The notes: generated by a model from the letters alone, not told the origin. DNA of 64,000 nt from DASQGA01 sp963762085 (GCA_963762085.1 CAVXJD010000003.1:116883-180882); one strand, 5' to 3'. Positions 50,276 through 59,004 are shown, numbered from the stretch's first letter. Numbers and translations are program-made.

Positions 50276-50859
50276 CCGTCGGGCTGCTCGGCGGCGCGTT
50301 CGATCCTCCTCACCTGGGGCATGTCGAGCTCGGCCGCGATGCGCTCTCTCGGTTCGATCTCGAGCAGCTCGTCGTCGTCGTGACCGGCCGCCCGCCGCAC
50401 AAGCTGGTGGAGACGGGTGCGGAGACGCGACTGAGACTTGCGGAGGCGGCCTTCATCGCTCTCGACGGTGCGCAGGTGTCCCGCTGGGAGATCGATCGCG
50501 GCGAGCCCTCCTACACGTTCGACACGGTTCGCTGGGCGAAGGAGCGCTGGGGCGACGTGGCGTTCGTGGTGGGCGCCGACGAGTTTTGCGGCTTTCTAGA
50601 CTGGAAGGATCCGGACGGAGTGGTGGAATACGCCCGTCTGCTCGTGGCCAGCCGTCCAGGCTTTCCGCAGGAGCGCCTGGACGAAGTGCTTGCCGGGCTC
50701 GCGCGGCCGGAGCGCGTGGAGTTCTTCGAAATCCAACCCCTGCCGATCTCCTCCCGAGAGATCCGGGCGCGCGTCGCGCAGGGCGAGCCGATCGACGAGC
50801 TGGTTCCGCCGGCCGTGGCCGAGCTGATCGAGGAACTTGGGCTCTATCGAGACATCTAA
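50272..50859 (+). CDS. nadD: Nicotinate-nucleotide adenylyltransferase
   Basis: A 195-aa nucleotidyltransferase with the N-terminal motif GGAFDPPHLGHVELG and C-terminal motif ISSREIRARVAQG. It joins nicotinate mononucleotide to ATP to make deamido-NAD. Family length is about 190-210 aa. ATG 50272 overlaps the obg stop (ATGA). obg-nadD-rsfS is a frequent cluster in bacteria. Confidence 0.96.
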   Translation: MTVGLLGGAFDPPHLGHVELGRDALSRFDLEQLVVVVTGRPPHKLVETGAETRLRLAEAAFIALDGAQVSRWEIDRGEPSYTFDTVRWAKERWGDVAFVVGADEFCGFLDWKDPDGVVEYARLLVASRPGFPQERLDEVLAGLARPERVEFFEIQPLPISSREIRARVAQGEPIDELVPPAVAELIEELGLYRDI

Positions 50860-50865
50860 AAGACC

Positions 50866-51192
50866 GTGAGCAGGAGCCGGATCGTCGGACTTGCTCTGGT
50901 TCTCGCGCTGCTCTTCGCCGCCGGCGCAACGTGGGCGTGGTATCGACACGAAGATTCGGTCGAACAGGCCGTTCATGAGGAAATCGTGCGCGAGGGTCTA
51001 GAAGTCGATTGGGTTTCGTGCGACGCCGATCACACCTGGCGGCTCGGCGAGAAGCGTGTGACGTTCTACAAGTGCAAGCTGCACGGGGGCGAAGGGTCTA
51101 CATGCACGGCCATGGTCGACGGCCGCTTCCTCACGCCGGAAGAGGCGCGAAAGATCCCGATCGGGGCTGGTCTTTGCAAGGACACGGGATAG
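50866..51192 (+). CDS. Exported or membrane-anchored small protein (108 aa)
   Basis: GTG 50866 leads to an N-terminal hydrophobic segment (IVGLALVLALLFAAGATWAW), probably an uncleaved anchor, followed by an outside domain with four cysteines (DWVSCD, YKCKLHGG, STCTAM, GAGLCKD) and no known motif. The cysteines could form two disulfides. It sits between nadD and rsfS and may share their transcript. Confidence 0.65.
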   Translation: MSRSRIVGLALVLALLFAAGATWAWYRHEDSVEQAVHEEIVREGLEVDWVSCDADHTWRLGEKRVTFYKCKLHGGEGSTCTAMVDGRFLTPEEARKIPIGAGLCKDTG

Positions 51193-51212
51193 AATCCGGG
51201 GACGAACGGCAC

Positions 51213-51386
51213 GTGCGGTTCAGCCTCTGGCAGGATCTTGGCTGGGACCGCTCCAGAGCGGAAGCGGCGATCTCCGTCGACGAAGCCGAGGCGGGGCGAC
51301 TCGCGTCGTTCCTTCGCGAGAGCGAGCCACCGCCGCAAGCGCGGCGGCGCGCCTCTCGCCTCCGCCGCCTTGGAACGCTACTCTGA
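51213..51386 (+). CDS. Possible small protein (57 aa)
   Basis: GTG 51213 starts a 57-aa reading frame (MRFSLWQDLGWDRSRAEAAI onward) with an Arg-rich C-terminus. The frame is colinear with the operon and stops before the rsfS start. No ribosome binding site is clear and no family is recognised, so this is a candidate only. Confidence 0.35.
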   Translation: MRFSLWQDLGWDRSRAEAAISVDEAEAGRLASFLRESEPPPQARRRASRLRRLGTLL

Positions 51387-51417
51387 GAACAGTCGAATCC
51401 AAGGAGCTCTTGAACCG

Positions 51418-51771
51418 CTGACGCCGCTCGAGCAAGCCATACGTATCGCAGACCTCGCCCAGGAGAAGCTGGCGAGGGACGTCGCGATCCTCGATATGCG
51501 GCCGGTCTGTGCCTACACCGACTACTTCGTCATCTGCACGGGGCAGAATCCGCGCCAGGCGAAGTCGATCTACGACGAGATCCACGGTCGCCTCAAGAAG
51601 GATGAGCAGGTGAGCCCGCGGCAAACTGCCGGTGTCCAGGAGGGCAAGTGGATCCTTGCCGACTACCTCGACGTGGTCGTGCACATCTTCACGCCGGAGG
51701 CACGCGAGTACTACCGGCTCGAAGAGCTCTGGGGCGACGTGCCGTCAGTCGAAGTCGCGGCTGCCCGCTAG
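51418..51771 (+). CDS. rsfS: Ribosomal silencing factor RsfS
   Basis: A DUF143/Iojap protein of about 117 aa: DVAILDMRPVCAYTDYFVICTG, the helix KSIYDEIHGRL, and WILADYLDVVVHIFTPEAREYYRLEELWGD are typical. It binds uL14 and keeps the 50S subunit from joining 30S in starvation. There is no ATG. A CTG at 51418 follows AAGGAG by 11 nt and puts LTPLEQA at the family N-terminus; the alternative TTG at 51370 adds 16 residues and lacks a ribosome binding site. I prefer the CTG, or a base error in an ATG. Confidence 0.9.
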   Translation: MTPLEQAIRIADLAQEKLARDVAILDMRPVCAYTDYFVICTGQNPRQAKSIYDEIHGRLKKDEQVSPRQTAGVQEGKWILADYLDVVVHIFTPEAREYYRLEELWGDVPSVEVAAAR

Positions 51772-51780
51772 GTCGATCAG

Positions 51781-51960
51781 TCAGAAGGAGGGCCCGAGGC
51801 CCTCGGTTCCCTCGCCGCCGAACCCCCCGGCAGACCAGATCACGATGATCACTGCCGTGACGATCGCAGCGAGGAGGAGCAGGCCACCGATGAACATGAT
51901 CGACGGCACGGCCTGGCGCACCTGGCGCCGGTCGTTCGAGCTGAGATGCTCGCTGTTCAC
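51781..51960 (-). CDS. Single-pass membrane small protein (59 aa)
   Basis: The start is taken as GTG at 51958-51960 because the longer frame runs into the tRNA-Ala gene. After a polar region (SEHLSSNDRRQVRQAVPSIM) one transmembrane helix (FIGGLLLLAAIVTAVIIVIW) is followed by a Gly-rich tail. GGAGG lies close to the start. It is convergent with rsfS. Confidence 0.6.
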   Translation of the reverse strand: MNSEHLSSNDRRQVRQAVPSIMFIGGLLLLAAIVTAVIIVIWSAGGFGGEGTEGLGPSF

Positions 51961-52021
51961 GCCCTCCGTGTGCCCTGCAGACGCTGAGGCCAAACGGAAG
52001 TCCGCTAAAGTTGGCGGTCGC

Positions 52022-52094
52022 GGGGCCATAGCTCAGTTGGGAGAGCGTCTGGCTGGCAGCCAGAAGGTCGCCGGTTCGAGCCCGGCTGGCTCCA
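52022..52094 (+). tRNA. tRNA-Ala (anticodon GGC)
   Basis: Acceptor GGGGCCA/TGGCTCC with discriminator A and one G-U pair, D arm AGCTCAGTTGGGAGAGC, anticodon loop CTGGCAG giving GGC, T arm CCGGTTCGAGCCCGG. A -10-like TAAAGT lies just upstream. Confidence 0.96.
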
Positions 52095-52097
52095 CTA

Positions 52098-52149
52098 CCG
52101 ATTCGAGTCCGGCCCGCGCTACCGCGCGTGCCATGACGACTCGAATCGG
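52098..52149. repeat. 12-bp perfect inverted repeat after tRNA-Ala, with nearby tandem repeat
   Basis: CCGATTCGAGTC (52098-52109) and GACTCGAATCGG (52138-52149) are perfect inverted copies, 28 nt apart. The left arm resembles a tRNA T-arm. Downstream, GCGACGACGTTC is repeated twice in tandem (52199-52222), up to the stop codon of the FAA-hydrolase gene. The gap 52095-52222 holds no other feature. A terminator or an attachment-site remnant is possible. Confidence 0.55.
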
Positions 52150-52222
52150 GTGTCCCGATTTGGGCGTCTGCCGCTAGTCCGCACCGGCCAAGCCGGGCGC
52201 GACGACGTTCGCGACGACGTTC

Positions 52223-53098
52223 CTACTCCACTACCTCGAACGTCAGTCGGCCTACGCGCTCCACTTCGCTCTCCACGTTGTCGCCTGCTTCTAGATAGCG
52301 GCCCGGCTCGCAGCCTTCCGGTGTCACTCCCGTTCCGCCCAGCTCGGGGTCCTGTCCCCAGCCGGTGCCTCCTGGCGTTCCGGTGGCAAGCACCGCACCT
52401 GGACGCAACGTCAGAAGTCGAGAGACGAACGAGATCAGCGAAGCGACGTCGAAGAGCATGTTCGCAGTCGTGTTCGACTGCCGGAGCCCTCCGCTCACCC
52501 GGGTGGTGAGTGCGAGGTTCCGGGGGTCGCCGACCTCGTCTGCCGTCGTGACCCAGGATGCGAGGCGGGTTGAGCCGTCGAAGTTCTTGCTCGTTCCGAG
52601 CGACAAGGTCGTGTGACCGTCCGCGGAGATCTTCACCTGCCGGTCGCGTGCAGTCAGATCGTTCAGCACGACGTAACCGAAGACGTGCTCGAGCGCATGG
52701 CCGGGATCCACGCGCCTCCCCGGCCGACCGATCACGACCCCGAGCTCGGTCTCGTAGTCGAGTTTCTCGGTTACGTCCCGTTCGATCCGGACTCGATCGT
52801 CAGGCGCGGCGATCGTCTGACCGGCCTTGAGGAAGAACTCCGGCTCGTCGACCTCGACCGGAGCCTTCTCGGCGAGATGATCGCGGTAGTTCTGCCCGGC
52901 GCAGAAGACGACGGGCGGGCGGAGCGGCGCGTCGAGCTTCACGTCGGCCAACGGGCGCCAGTCTCCGCGCGCGCCCATGAGGTCGATGGATCCCGCAATC
53001 GCGGCGTCAAGCCCGGGGACGTCCGTGACAAACGCGCGGTCGTCCTCGATGACCGCAGCCCACCGCTCGCCGCCGGCAACCACACTGGCGAGGCGCAT
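52223..53098 (-). CDS. Fumarylacetoacetate hydrolase family protein
   Basis: A 291-aa protein. The FAH domain covers the C-terminal about 220 residues: VFCAGQNYRDHLAEK, DYETELGVVIGRPGRR (metal ligands in ETE), FGYVVLNDLTARDRQ and TGTPGGTGW. Family members are metal-dependent hydrolases, decarboxylases or isomerases of dicarbonyl acids. It overlaps the start of the neighbouring flavoenzyme gene by one base, on the same strand, so both may act on one catabolic route. The substrate is unknown. Confidence 0.92.
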   Translation of the reverse strand: MRLASVVAGGERWAAVIEDDRAFVTDVPGLDAAIAGSIDLMGARGDWRPLADVKLDAPLRPPVVFCAGQNYRDHLAEKAPVEVDEPEFFLKAGQTIAAPDDRVRIERDVTEKLDYETELGVVIGRPGRRVDPGHALEHVFGYVVLNDLTARDRQVKISADGHTTLSLGTSKNFDGSTRLASWVTTADEVGDPRNLALTTRVSGGLRQSNTTANMLFDVASLISFVSRLLTLRPGAVLATGTPGGTGWGQDPELGGTGVTPEGCEPGRYLEAGDNVESEVERVGRLTFEVVE

Positions 53099-55125
53099 CA
53101 GACCTTTCTCGCCTGGCGATGTCCTTCGTAGACGGCCTCGTACGTGCCTCGGGGGGCGGTCGCGTCGCCGACCATCTCGACGCTCAGACCCCGGTCCTTG
53201 ACCAGTGAATAGAGGTGGTTCTCTGACGTTCTCGCCGTCACCATGACGAGCCAGTCTGCGTTGAGAACGAGCTCCGTCTCCTCGTCGTGCACGTTGTAGA
53301 GCGTCAGCTCGCCGCCATCGATCGACTTGACGAAGTGGCTGGTGACCATCTCGACGCCGGCCTTGTAGACCTTGGGGAGGATCCAGTCCAGGTAGACGTC
53401 GAGGATCGTGTCGAGGCCGATCATCGGCCAGCGCGTCACGATCTTCACCGAGTCGGTGCCGTTCTCCGCCAGGCCCACCGCACAGAGCGGGGCGATCACG
53501 CCACAGTCATCGTCGAGGACGACGACGTGCCCCGAGGGGTGCTCCTTTCCCGTGACCACGTCTTCCCAGCTGATGCACCTGCCGCTCTCGTGGCCTGGCA
53601 GCGGGTCTGCCGTCCAGCCCTGAAAGCCGTCGGTTCGATACTTCGAGCCGGTCGCCACCACCACGTGATCCGGCGCTTCCGCGGCGAGGACGTCTCCCAG
53701 GTTCTCAGCAGTGACCGGCGTGGACGTCCGGATCTCTGCACCGTTCTTCCGCGCCTGCGCCTCGAGCCAGGTCGCGATTCGGCCGAACTCGTCCCGGCTC
53801 GGGAGGAGCGACTGGAGGCGCACGTGCCCGCCCAGCTCAGCCTCCTGCTCGAGCACGACGACGTCGTGCCCTCGCGCCGCGCTCACGCGCGCGAACTCGA
53901 GCCCCGCCGGCCCGCCTCCGATCACCAGGACCTTCTTCGGCGTCGCGACGGTTGTCAGCGTTCCGCTCCCCCAGGTCGCCTCCCGTCCGATCTCCGGGTT
54001 GTAGACGCACTGGACGCGGGCACCGCGACTGACGCTCTTCCAGCAGAAGTTGGCCGCCACGCACCTCCGGATGTCCTCCTCGCGCCCTTCCTCCGCCTTG
54101 CGAGCCCAGTCGGCGTCGGCGAAGAGTTGTCGTGCCAGGCAAATCGCGTCCGCATCCCCGCTCTCGAGCAGCATCTCCGCAACGTCCGGCGTGGTGATCC
54201 TTCCCACCAGGAGGACGGGCTTCGACGAGACGTCCTTGATGCCGCGGGCGTACCCGCGCTCCCAGCCCGCCTCGAACTCCATCGGCGTGTGGATGAACGC
54301 GTGGTGGACGCCGGCCGACACGTTGACGTAGTCGACCTCCGTCTGTTGCTCGAGGTCCCGGACGATCTGCTTCACGTCTTCGAGCTCGAGATCACCGGGC
54401 CAGAACGACGTCGAGTTGATCCGGTAGCCGACGAAGACATCCTCTGAAACAGCCTGCCGCATCCGCTTCAACGCCTCGACCGGGAAGCGCAGCCGGTTCT
54501 CGTACGAGCCGCCCCACCGGTCGGTGCGCTTGTTGTAGAGGGGGGAGAGGAACTGCCACGGCAGGTATCCGTGGCTCAGGTGGAACTCCACGCCGTCCAG
54601 GCCTGCCGCTTCGGCCCTGGCCGCCGCGCTTCCGTAGGCGGCGAGGAGCTCTTCGATCTCTTCCTCGTCCAGCTCCTTCGGGATCGACCCGGCCGGAAAC
54701 TCACCGAGCGGGACCTGGCTGGGGGAAACCGTGTACCACGTTGCGTCAGGGTCGTAGGAAGGCTCCTGTTTGAACGTGGGGAAGCCGCGGACGCCCGAGT
54801 GCCAGAGCTGGATCGCCAGCTTGCAACCGTGCTCGTGACAGACGTCGGCGATCTTGGAGAGTGGCTCGATCTGTCGATCGTCGAAGAGCTGCGGCATGAG
54901 CAGCGGCGCCATGATCGAGCTCGGGTGGACATGCGTGGCGCCGATGATGATCAGGCCGACGCCGCCTTTGGCACGCTCGGCGTAGTAGGCGGTCGCCATG
55001 TCCGTGAACAGGCCGTTCCAGGGGTCCGAAACCCAGCTCGGACAGGTCGGTGGAAAGACGACCCGGTTCTTGATCGTCGTCTTGCCGATCTGCCACTCGG
55101 AGAACAGGCGGGGGTACGCCGTCAT
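53098..55125 (-). CDS. NADH:flavin oxidoreductase of the TMADH/2,4-dienoyl-CoA reductase family
   Basis: A 675-aa protein: an N-terminal old-yellow-enzyme TIM barrel binding FMN (residues about 1-340), a 4Fe-4S motif region, and a C-terminal FAD/NAD module (VLVIGGGPAGLEFARVSAARG). The cluster motif reads CVAANFC then RVQC. In trimethylamine dehydrogenase it is CIGCNVC then a final Cys, so the second ligand is Ala here and only three Cys remain. That could leave a 3Fe-4S cluster or none. It is paired with the FAA hydrolase. Members oxidise amines or reduce enoyl compounds; the substrate is not determined. Confidence 0.88.
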   Translation of the reverse strand: MTAYPRLFSEWQIGKTTIKNRVVFPPTCPSWVSDPWNGLFTDMATAYYAERAKGGVGLIIIGATHVHPSSIMAPLLMPQLFDDRQIEPLSKIADVCHEHGCKLAIQLWHSGVRGFPTFKQEPSYDPDATWYTVSPSQVPLGEFPAGSIPKELDEEEIEELLAAYGSAAARAEAAGLDGVEFHLSHGYLPWQFLSPLYNKRTDRWGGSYENRLRFPVEALKRMRQAVSEDVFVGYRINSTSFWPGDLELEDVKQIVRDLEQQTEVDYVNVSAGVHHAFIHTPMEFEAGWERGYARGIKDVSSKPVLLVGRITTPDVAEMLLESGDADAICLARQLFADADWARKAEEGREEDIRRCVAANFCWKSVSRGARVQCVYNPEIGREATWGSGTLTTVATPKKVLVIGGGPAGLEFARVSAARGHDVVVLEQEAELGGHVRLQSLLPSRDEFGRIATWLEAQARKNGAEIRTSTPVTAENLGDVLAAEAPDHVVVATGSKYRTDGFQGWTADPLPGHESGRCISWEDVVTGKEHPSGHVVVLDDDCGVIAPLCAVGLAENGTDSVKIVTRWPMIGLDTILDVYLDWILPKVYKAGVEMVTSHFVKSIDGGELTLYNVHDEETELVLNADWLVMVTARTSENHLYSLVKDRGLSVEMVGDATAPRGTYEAVYEGHRQARKV

Positions 55126-55240
55126 TGCTCCTCCCGACTCGCGTGAGTTTGTCGACGTCGCTTCGGCGCCAGCCTAGGAGGCTCGCCGCTGCCCGGTCAA
55201 GCGCTCATACAGAGGTTCCGCGCAGCCTGGCTGTGGGTAG

Positions 55241-55417
55241 ATGGCTCGCATGGCCGAAGCCGAGAAGCAGACACGACCGCCCGGGGAGGACGAGCCGACC
55301 GACCCCGATCTGCCGCAGGACCCAGGCATCCCGGGCCCGAAGGTCGAGGAGGAGCAGGAGCTCGAACGGGAGCAGCCGCCTGGTCCTGGCTTCCCGGGCC
55401 CCGCTCGCGAGCCGTGA
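55241..55417 (+). CDS. Small acidic Pro-rich protein (58 aa)
   Basis: ATG 55241 gives a 58-aa product (starts MARMAEAEKQTRPPGEDEP) very rich in Pro and Glu, with a repeated GIPGPK/GFPGPA pattern. It is probably disordered. A weak -10-like CATACAG lies upstream. Support is limited to composition and a free intergenic position. Confidence 0.4.
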   Translation: MARMAEAEKQTRPPGEDEPTDPDLPQDPGIPGPKVEEEQELEREQPPGPGFPGPAREP

Positions 55418-55429
55418 GAGCCGATCCGG

Positions 55430-55558
55430 TAAAGTTGGACAGGTGATTCGTGGACTTAGCGATCCAACGGGGGACTAGCGGGCGACAGCGCCCGCCCATG
55501 TTCCCCTGGCCTCTCGTACGAGAGGCTTTTTTGTTCCAGGAGCTTTTCTAGGAGCGCG
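55430..55558 (+). promoter_or_regulatory. leuS leader with promoter and hairpins (candidate attenuator)
   Basis: A -10 box TAAAGT (55430-55435) is followed by a leader with TGGA/TCCA (55451 and 55463), GCGGGC/GCCCGC (55478-55495), GGGGA/TTCCCC enclosing it, and then a full intrinsic terminator (55509-55532) just before leuS. A GTG reading frame of 11 codons lies at 55443. The T-box consensus AGGGTGG is not present. Regulated termination by tRNA-Leu or leucine status is a hypothesis. Confidence 0.4.
55509..55532 (+). terminator. Intrinsic terminator upstream of leuS
   Basis: GCCTCTC-GTAC-GAGAGGC is a perfect 7-bp stem with a 4-nt loop followed by six T. It lies 27 nt before the leuS start codon. 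Confidence 0.88.
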
Positions 55559-58024
55559 ATGGAGCGGTACGAGCCGGAGCAGGTCGAGCAGAAATGGCAG
55601 GCGGTTTGGGAGCGGGAGCAAGCGTTCCTGGTCCCGAATCCGACCCTGCCGATCAAGCCCGAGGACGCGGACAAGTCGTACGTCCTCGAAATGCTGCCCT
55701 ACCCCTCGGGCGAGCTGCATATGGGCCACGTCCTGAACTACACGCTCGGCGACGTGGTCACGCACGTGCGTCGCCGCCGCGGGTTCAACGTGCTGCGGCC
55801 GATGGGCTACGACGCCTTCGGCCTGCCTGCCGAGAACGCGGCGATCCGTGAAGGCGGGCACCCGCGACTGATCACCGAGCGGAACATCGCTGCGATCCGC
55901 GAGCAGATGAAGCGCATGGGGTGGGCAGTCGACTGGTCCCGCGAAGTCTCGACGGCCGACCCGCGCTACTACCGCTGGACGCAGTGGCTCTTCCTGCGCT
56001 TCCTGGAGCGCGGGCTCGCGTACCGCAAGGAGGCGCTGGTCAAGTGGTGCCCGAACGACCAGACCGTGCTCGCGAACGAGCAGGTGATCGACGGCCGCTG
56101 CGAGCGGTGTGGGGCGGAGGTGGAGGCGAAGAGCCTCGAGCAATGGTTCTTCCGCATCACGGCCTACGCGGACGCCCTTCTCGACGAGATGGATCTGCTC
56201 GAATCCTGGCCCGAGCGGGTCCTCACGATGCAGCGAAACTGGATCGGCCGCTCCGAGGGCGCCGAGGCGATCTTCCGGATCGACGAGCTCGACATCGACC
56301 TGCCGGTCTTCACCACCCGGCCGGACACGCTCTTCGGTGCCACGTTCTTCGTGCTCGCACCCGAGCACCCGCTCGTTTCCCGGCTGGTCGAGGGCACCGA
56401 ATACGAGGAGGCCGCCTTCGACTACGTGCGCCATACAGCCGCACGCTCGGCGGTCGAGCGGGCTGACCCTGAGCGTGAGAAGACGGGCGTCTTCACCGGC
56501 CGCTACGTGACGAACCCGGTGAACGGCGAGCAGATTCCGGTGTGGGTCGCGGACTACGTCCTCATGGACTACGGAACGGGCGCGATCATGGCTGTCCCGG
56601 CTCATGACGAGCGCGACTACGCGTTCGCGGAGAAGTTCGGGCTCCCGATCCGCACGGTGGTCGCCCCGGCGGAAGGCGAGCCGGCGGCGGCGGGCGCGTT
56701 CGTCGAGCACACCGAGGGCGAGCGGCTCGTCGACTCTGGCGCGTTCACCGGGATGACGAGCCCGGAGGCGAAGAAGGCGATCATCGAGTGGCTCGAGGCC
56801 AACCACCTGGGCCGCCCTGCTGTCGGCTATCGGCTCCGCGACTGGCTCCTTTCGCGCCAGCGCTACTGGGGTGCGCCGATTCCGGTCGTCTACTGCGAGA
56901 ACGACTGCGGCATCGTCCCGGTCCCGGACGAGGACCTGCCGGTGCTCCTACCGGAGGTCGACGACTACGTCCCGAAGGGGCGCTCGCCGCTCGCAGCCGC
57001 AGAGGACTGGGTTCGAACGACCTGCCCGACCTGCGGTGGCCCAGGCGCGGCGCGAGACCGACACGATGGACACCTTCGTCGACTCGTCCTGGTACTTCCT
57101 CCGCTACACGGACCCGGACAACGACGAAGCGCCCGTTCTCGACCGAGATCGCCAACTACTGGCTGCCCGTCAACCAGTACATCGGCGGGATCGAGCACGC
57201 GATCCTCCACCTTCTCTACGCGCGCTTCTTCACGAAGGTCATGCAGGAGATGGGCCTGGTCGACTTCCGGGAGCCCTTCGCGCGCCTCTTCAACCAGGGG
57301 ATGATCTACCGCCACGGCGCCAAGATGGCCAAGTCGAAGGGAAACGTGGTTCCCCCCGAAGAGATGATCTCGCGCTACGGCGCCGACGCCACGCGGCTCT
57401 ACATCCTGTTCATGGCGCCTGCCGACGAGGACAAGGAGTGGCAGGACACCGGCATCGAGGGCACCTCGCGCTTTCTGGCGCGGCTCTGGAGGCTGGCGCA
57501 CGAGGTAGCCGAGCGCGGCGACGCCGGCGCGCCCGGCGACGGCCCGCTGGTTCGCAGCACGCACGCCACCATCGAGAGGGTCACCGACGACATCGAGCGG
57601 CGCTTCCAGTTCAACACGCCGGTGGCTGCGCTGATGGAGCTTCTGAACCAGGCCCACCACGCGAAGGACGACCCGGACCAGGCGGCCGCCGTTCGGCTTC
57701 GCCACGGAGACGATCGTCTCGCTCGTCCAGCCGTACGCGCCGCACGTCGCGGAGGAGCTCTGGGAGCGTCTGGGTCACGAGCGGCTCTGGGAGGAGACCT
57801 GGCCGGAGCCGGATCCGGCGATGCTCGAACGTGACACGTTCACGCTCGTCGTGCAGGTGAACGGCAAGGTGCGCGACAAGGTCGAGGTCCCTGCCGGTCT
57901 CTCCGAGGACGAGCTCGTCGCGCGCGCCACCGAGCTGCCCAAGGTTCGGGCTCACCTGGACGGCAAAGAGATCCGCAAGCGGATCGTCGTGCCCGGCAAG
58001 CTCGTGAACCTCGTCGTCGGTTAG
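55559..58024 (+). pseudogene. leuS: Leucyl-tRNA synthetase with three +1 frameshifts
   Basis: The HIGH motif is in PYPSGELHMGHVLNY and the KMSKS-like motif is KMAKSKGN. The reading frame changes three times, each time needing one base to be dropped: near 57044 (CGGP then ARRETDTMDTFVDSS), near 57135 (NDEAP then FSTEIANYWLPVNQYIGG) and near 57697 (AAAVR then FATETIVSLVQPYAP). With these corrections the product is 820 aa with all LeuRS domains, including the C-terminal domain. All three insertions are of G or C next to GC-rich sequence. An essential gene broken three times but otherwise perfectly conserved points to consensus errors, not to a pseudogene. Confidence 0.9.
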
Positions 58025-58942
58025 CGGCGACGCGGCCTGCGGCCGCGAGAGCGACCGACTTCGGCGCCTCGAGAGCTTCTGCATGAACGCCGCCACGAGC
58101 CCGGTCGGCTCGCCGTCGTCCTTTCGCCGCACCGCCACGATCTGGCGGCGGGCGGGCTCGACATCAGTGATCCGAACGGCCACGAGGCTGCCGTCCGCGA
58201 GCTCTCCCGCGACCGCCGTCTGAGGGAGGAGGGCGACGCCGAGGCCCTGCTGCACCATCTTCTTCGCGGCGTCGATGTTGTCGAGCTCCATGACGCCGCG
58301 CGGCGTCACTCCCGCCTCACGGAAGAACGAGCTCGTAAGCCCGTGGTAGCTCGAGGTGCGGTCGAACAGGATGAGCTGCGCCTCGGCGATCTCCACGATC
58401 GAGATGCGCTTGCGTGCGGCGAACGGATGCGAAGGGTCGGTGACCAGGACGAGCGTCTCCTCGTAGAACGGCATGCTTTGGATCTGCGGATGGAGAAGCG
58501 CGCGTACGAGGCCGAGCTCGACCTCGCCTCGCAAGACCATGTCGAGGATTTCTTCCGAGTGGCCGGTGCGCACGACGAGGCTCACATTCGGCAGGTCGTC
58601 CGAGAAGCTCTTCAGGAGCGCGGGGAGGACGTAGGTGCTGACAGCCGGCGCTGCCCCGATCGCAAGCTCTCCCGCGCCGCCGCGGGCGAGCTCCTCCACA
58701 TGCCGGCGACCCTCGTCGACAGCGTCGAGTGCGCGCACGGCCCACGGGAGAAACGTCCGCCCGGGGTCGGTGAGGCGCATGCCGGTCGGAGTGCGGACGA
58801 AGAGTGGTACCCCGAGCTCCTGTTCGAGACGTTGGATGCGCGCCGTCAAGGCCGGCTGCGTGATGAAGAGCTCGCTCGCCGCCTGCCCGAGCTTCTGACT
58901 CCGTGCGACCTCGACGAAGCCTTCGATCTGCGCTAGACGCAC
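57611..58942 (-). CDS. LysR-family transcriptional regulator with read-through 3' extension
   Basis: The first about 300 residues form a LysR protein: HTH domain (LAQIEGFVEVARSQKLGQAASELFITQPALTARIQRLEQELGV) and the effector domain (LPQTAVAGELADGSLVAV near its end). The frame then goes on for about 140 residues with no family match, antisense to the 3' end of leuS. A TAA lies one frame away at 58021-58023, where a normal lysR would end beside the leuS stop, so one indel near 58030-58100 is likely. Its position next to aceA suggests it controls the small ORF and the glyoxylate-shunt gene. It starts at GTG 58942. Confidence 0.85.
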   Translation of the reverse strand: MRLAQIEGFVEVARSQKLGQAASELFITQPALTARIQRLEQELGVPLFVRTPTGMRLTDPGRTFLPWAVRALDAVDEGRRHVEELARGGAGELAIGAAPAVSTYVLPALLKSFSDDLPNVSLVVRTGHSEEILDMVLRGEVELGLVRALLHPQIQSMPFYEETLVLVTDPSHPFAARKRISIVEIAEAQLILFDRTSSYHGLTSSFFREAGVTPRGVMELDNIDAAKKMVQQGLGVALLPQTAVAGELADGSLVAVRITDVEPARRQIVAVRRKDDGEPTGLVAAFMQKLSRRRSRSLSRPQAASPLTDDEVHELAGHDDPLADLFAVQVSPNLGQLGGARDELVLGETGRDLDLVAHLAVHLHDERERVTFEHRRIRLRPGLLPEPLVTQTLPELLRDVRRVRLDERDDRLRGEAERRPPGPGRPSRGGPGSEAPSAQPPAC

Positions 58943-58944
58943 TC

Positions 58945-58976
58945 ATAGATCATATCTATGCATTCGATCGAAGCAA
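58945..58976 (-). promoter_or_regulatory. Palindromic operator and promoter between lysR and aceA
   Basis: On the minus strand TTGCTT (58971-58976), a 16-nt spacer and TATGAT (58949-58954) place the start at the lysR GTG (leaderless). ATAGAT-CAT-ATCTAT (58945-58959) is a perfect inverted repeat that overlaps the -10; TTCGATCGAA (58963-58972) is a second palindrome overlapping the -35. They fit a LysR-type binding region with autorepression. Confidence 0.6.
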
Positions 58977-59004
58977 ACGATTATGCGAATGGAACTCTGA
59001 CGCC

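Noticed and set aside
55430..55558. T-box riboswitch before leuS
   Set aside because: The conserved AGGGTGG core and a clear Stem I with a specifier loop are not visible; I keep only a generic attenuator as candidate.
57044..57697. Programmed +1 frameshifting in leuS
   Set aside because: Three separate sites, no slippery sequence or stop-codon context of known type, and an essential enzyme make sequence error far more likely.
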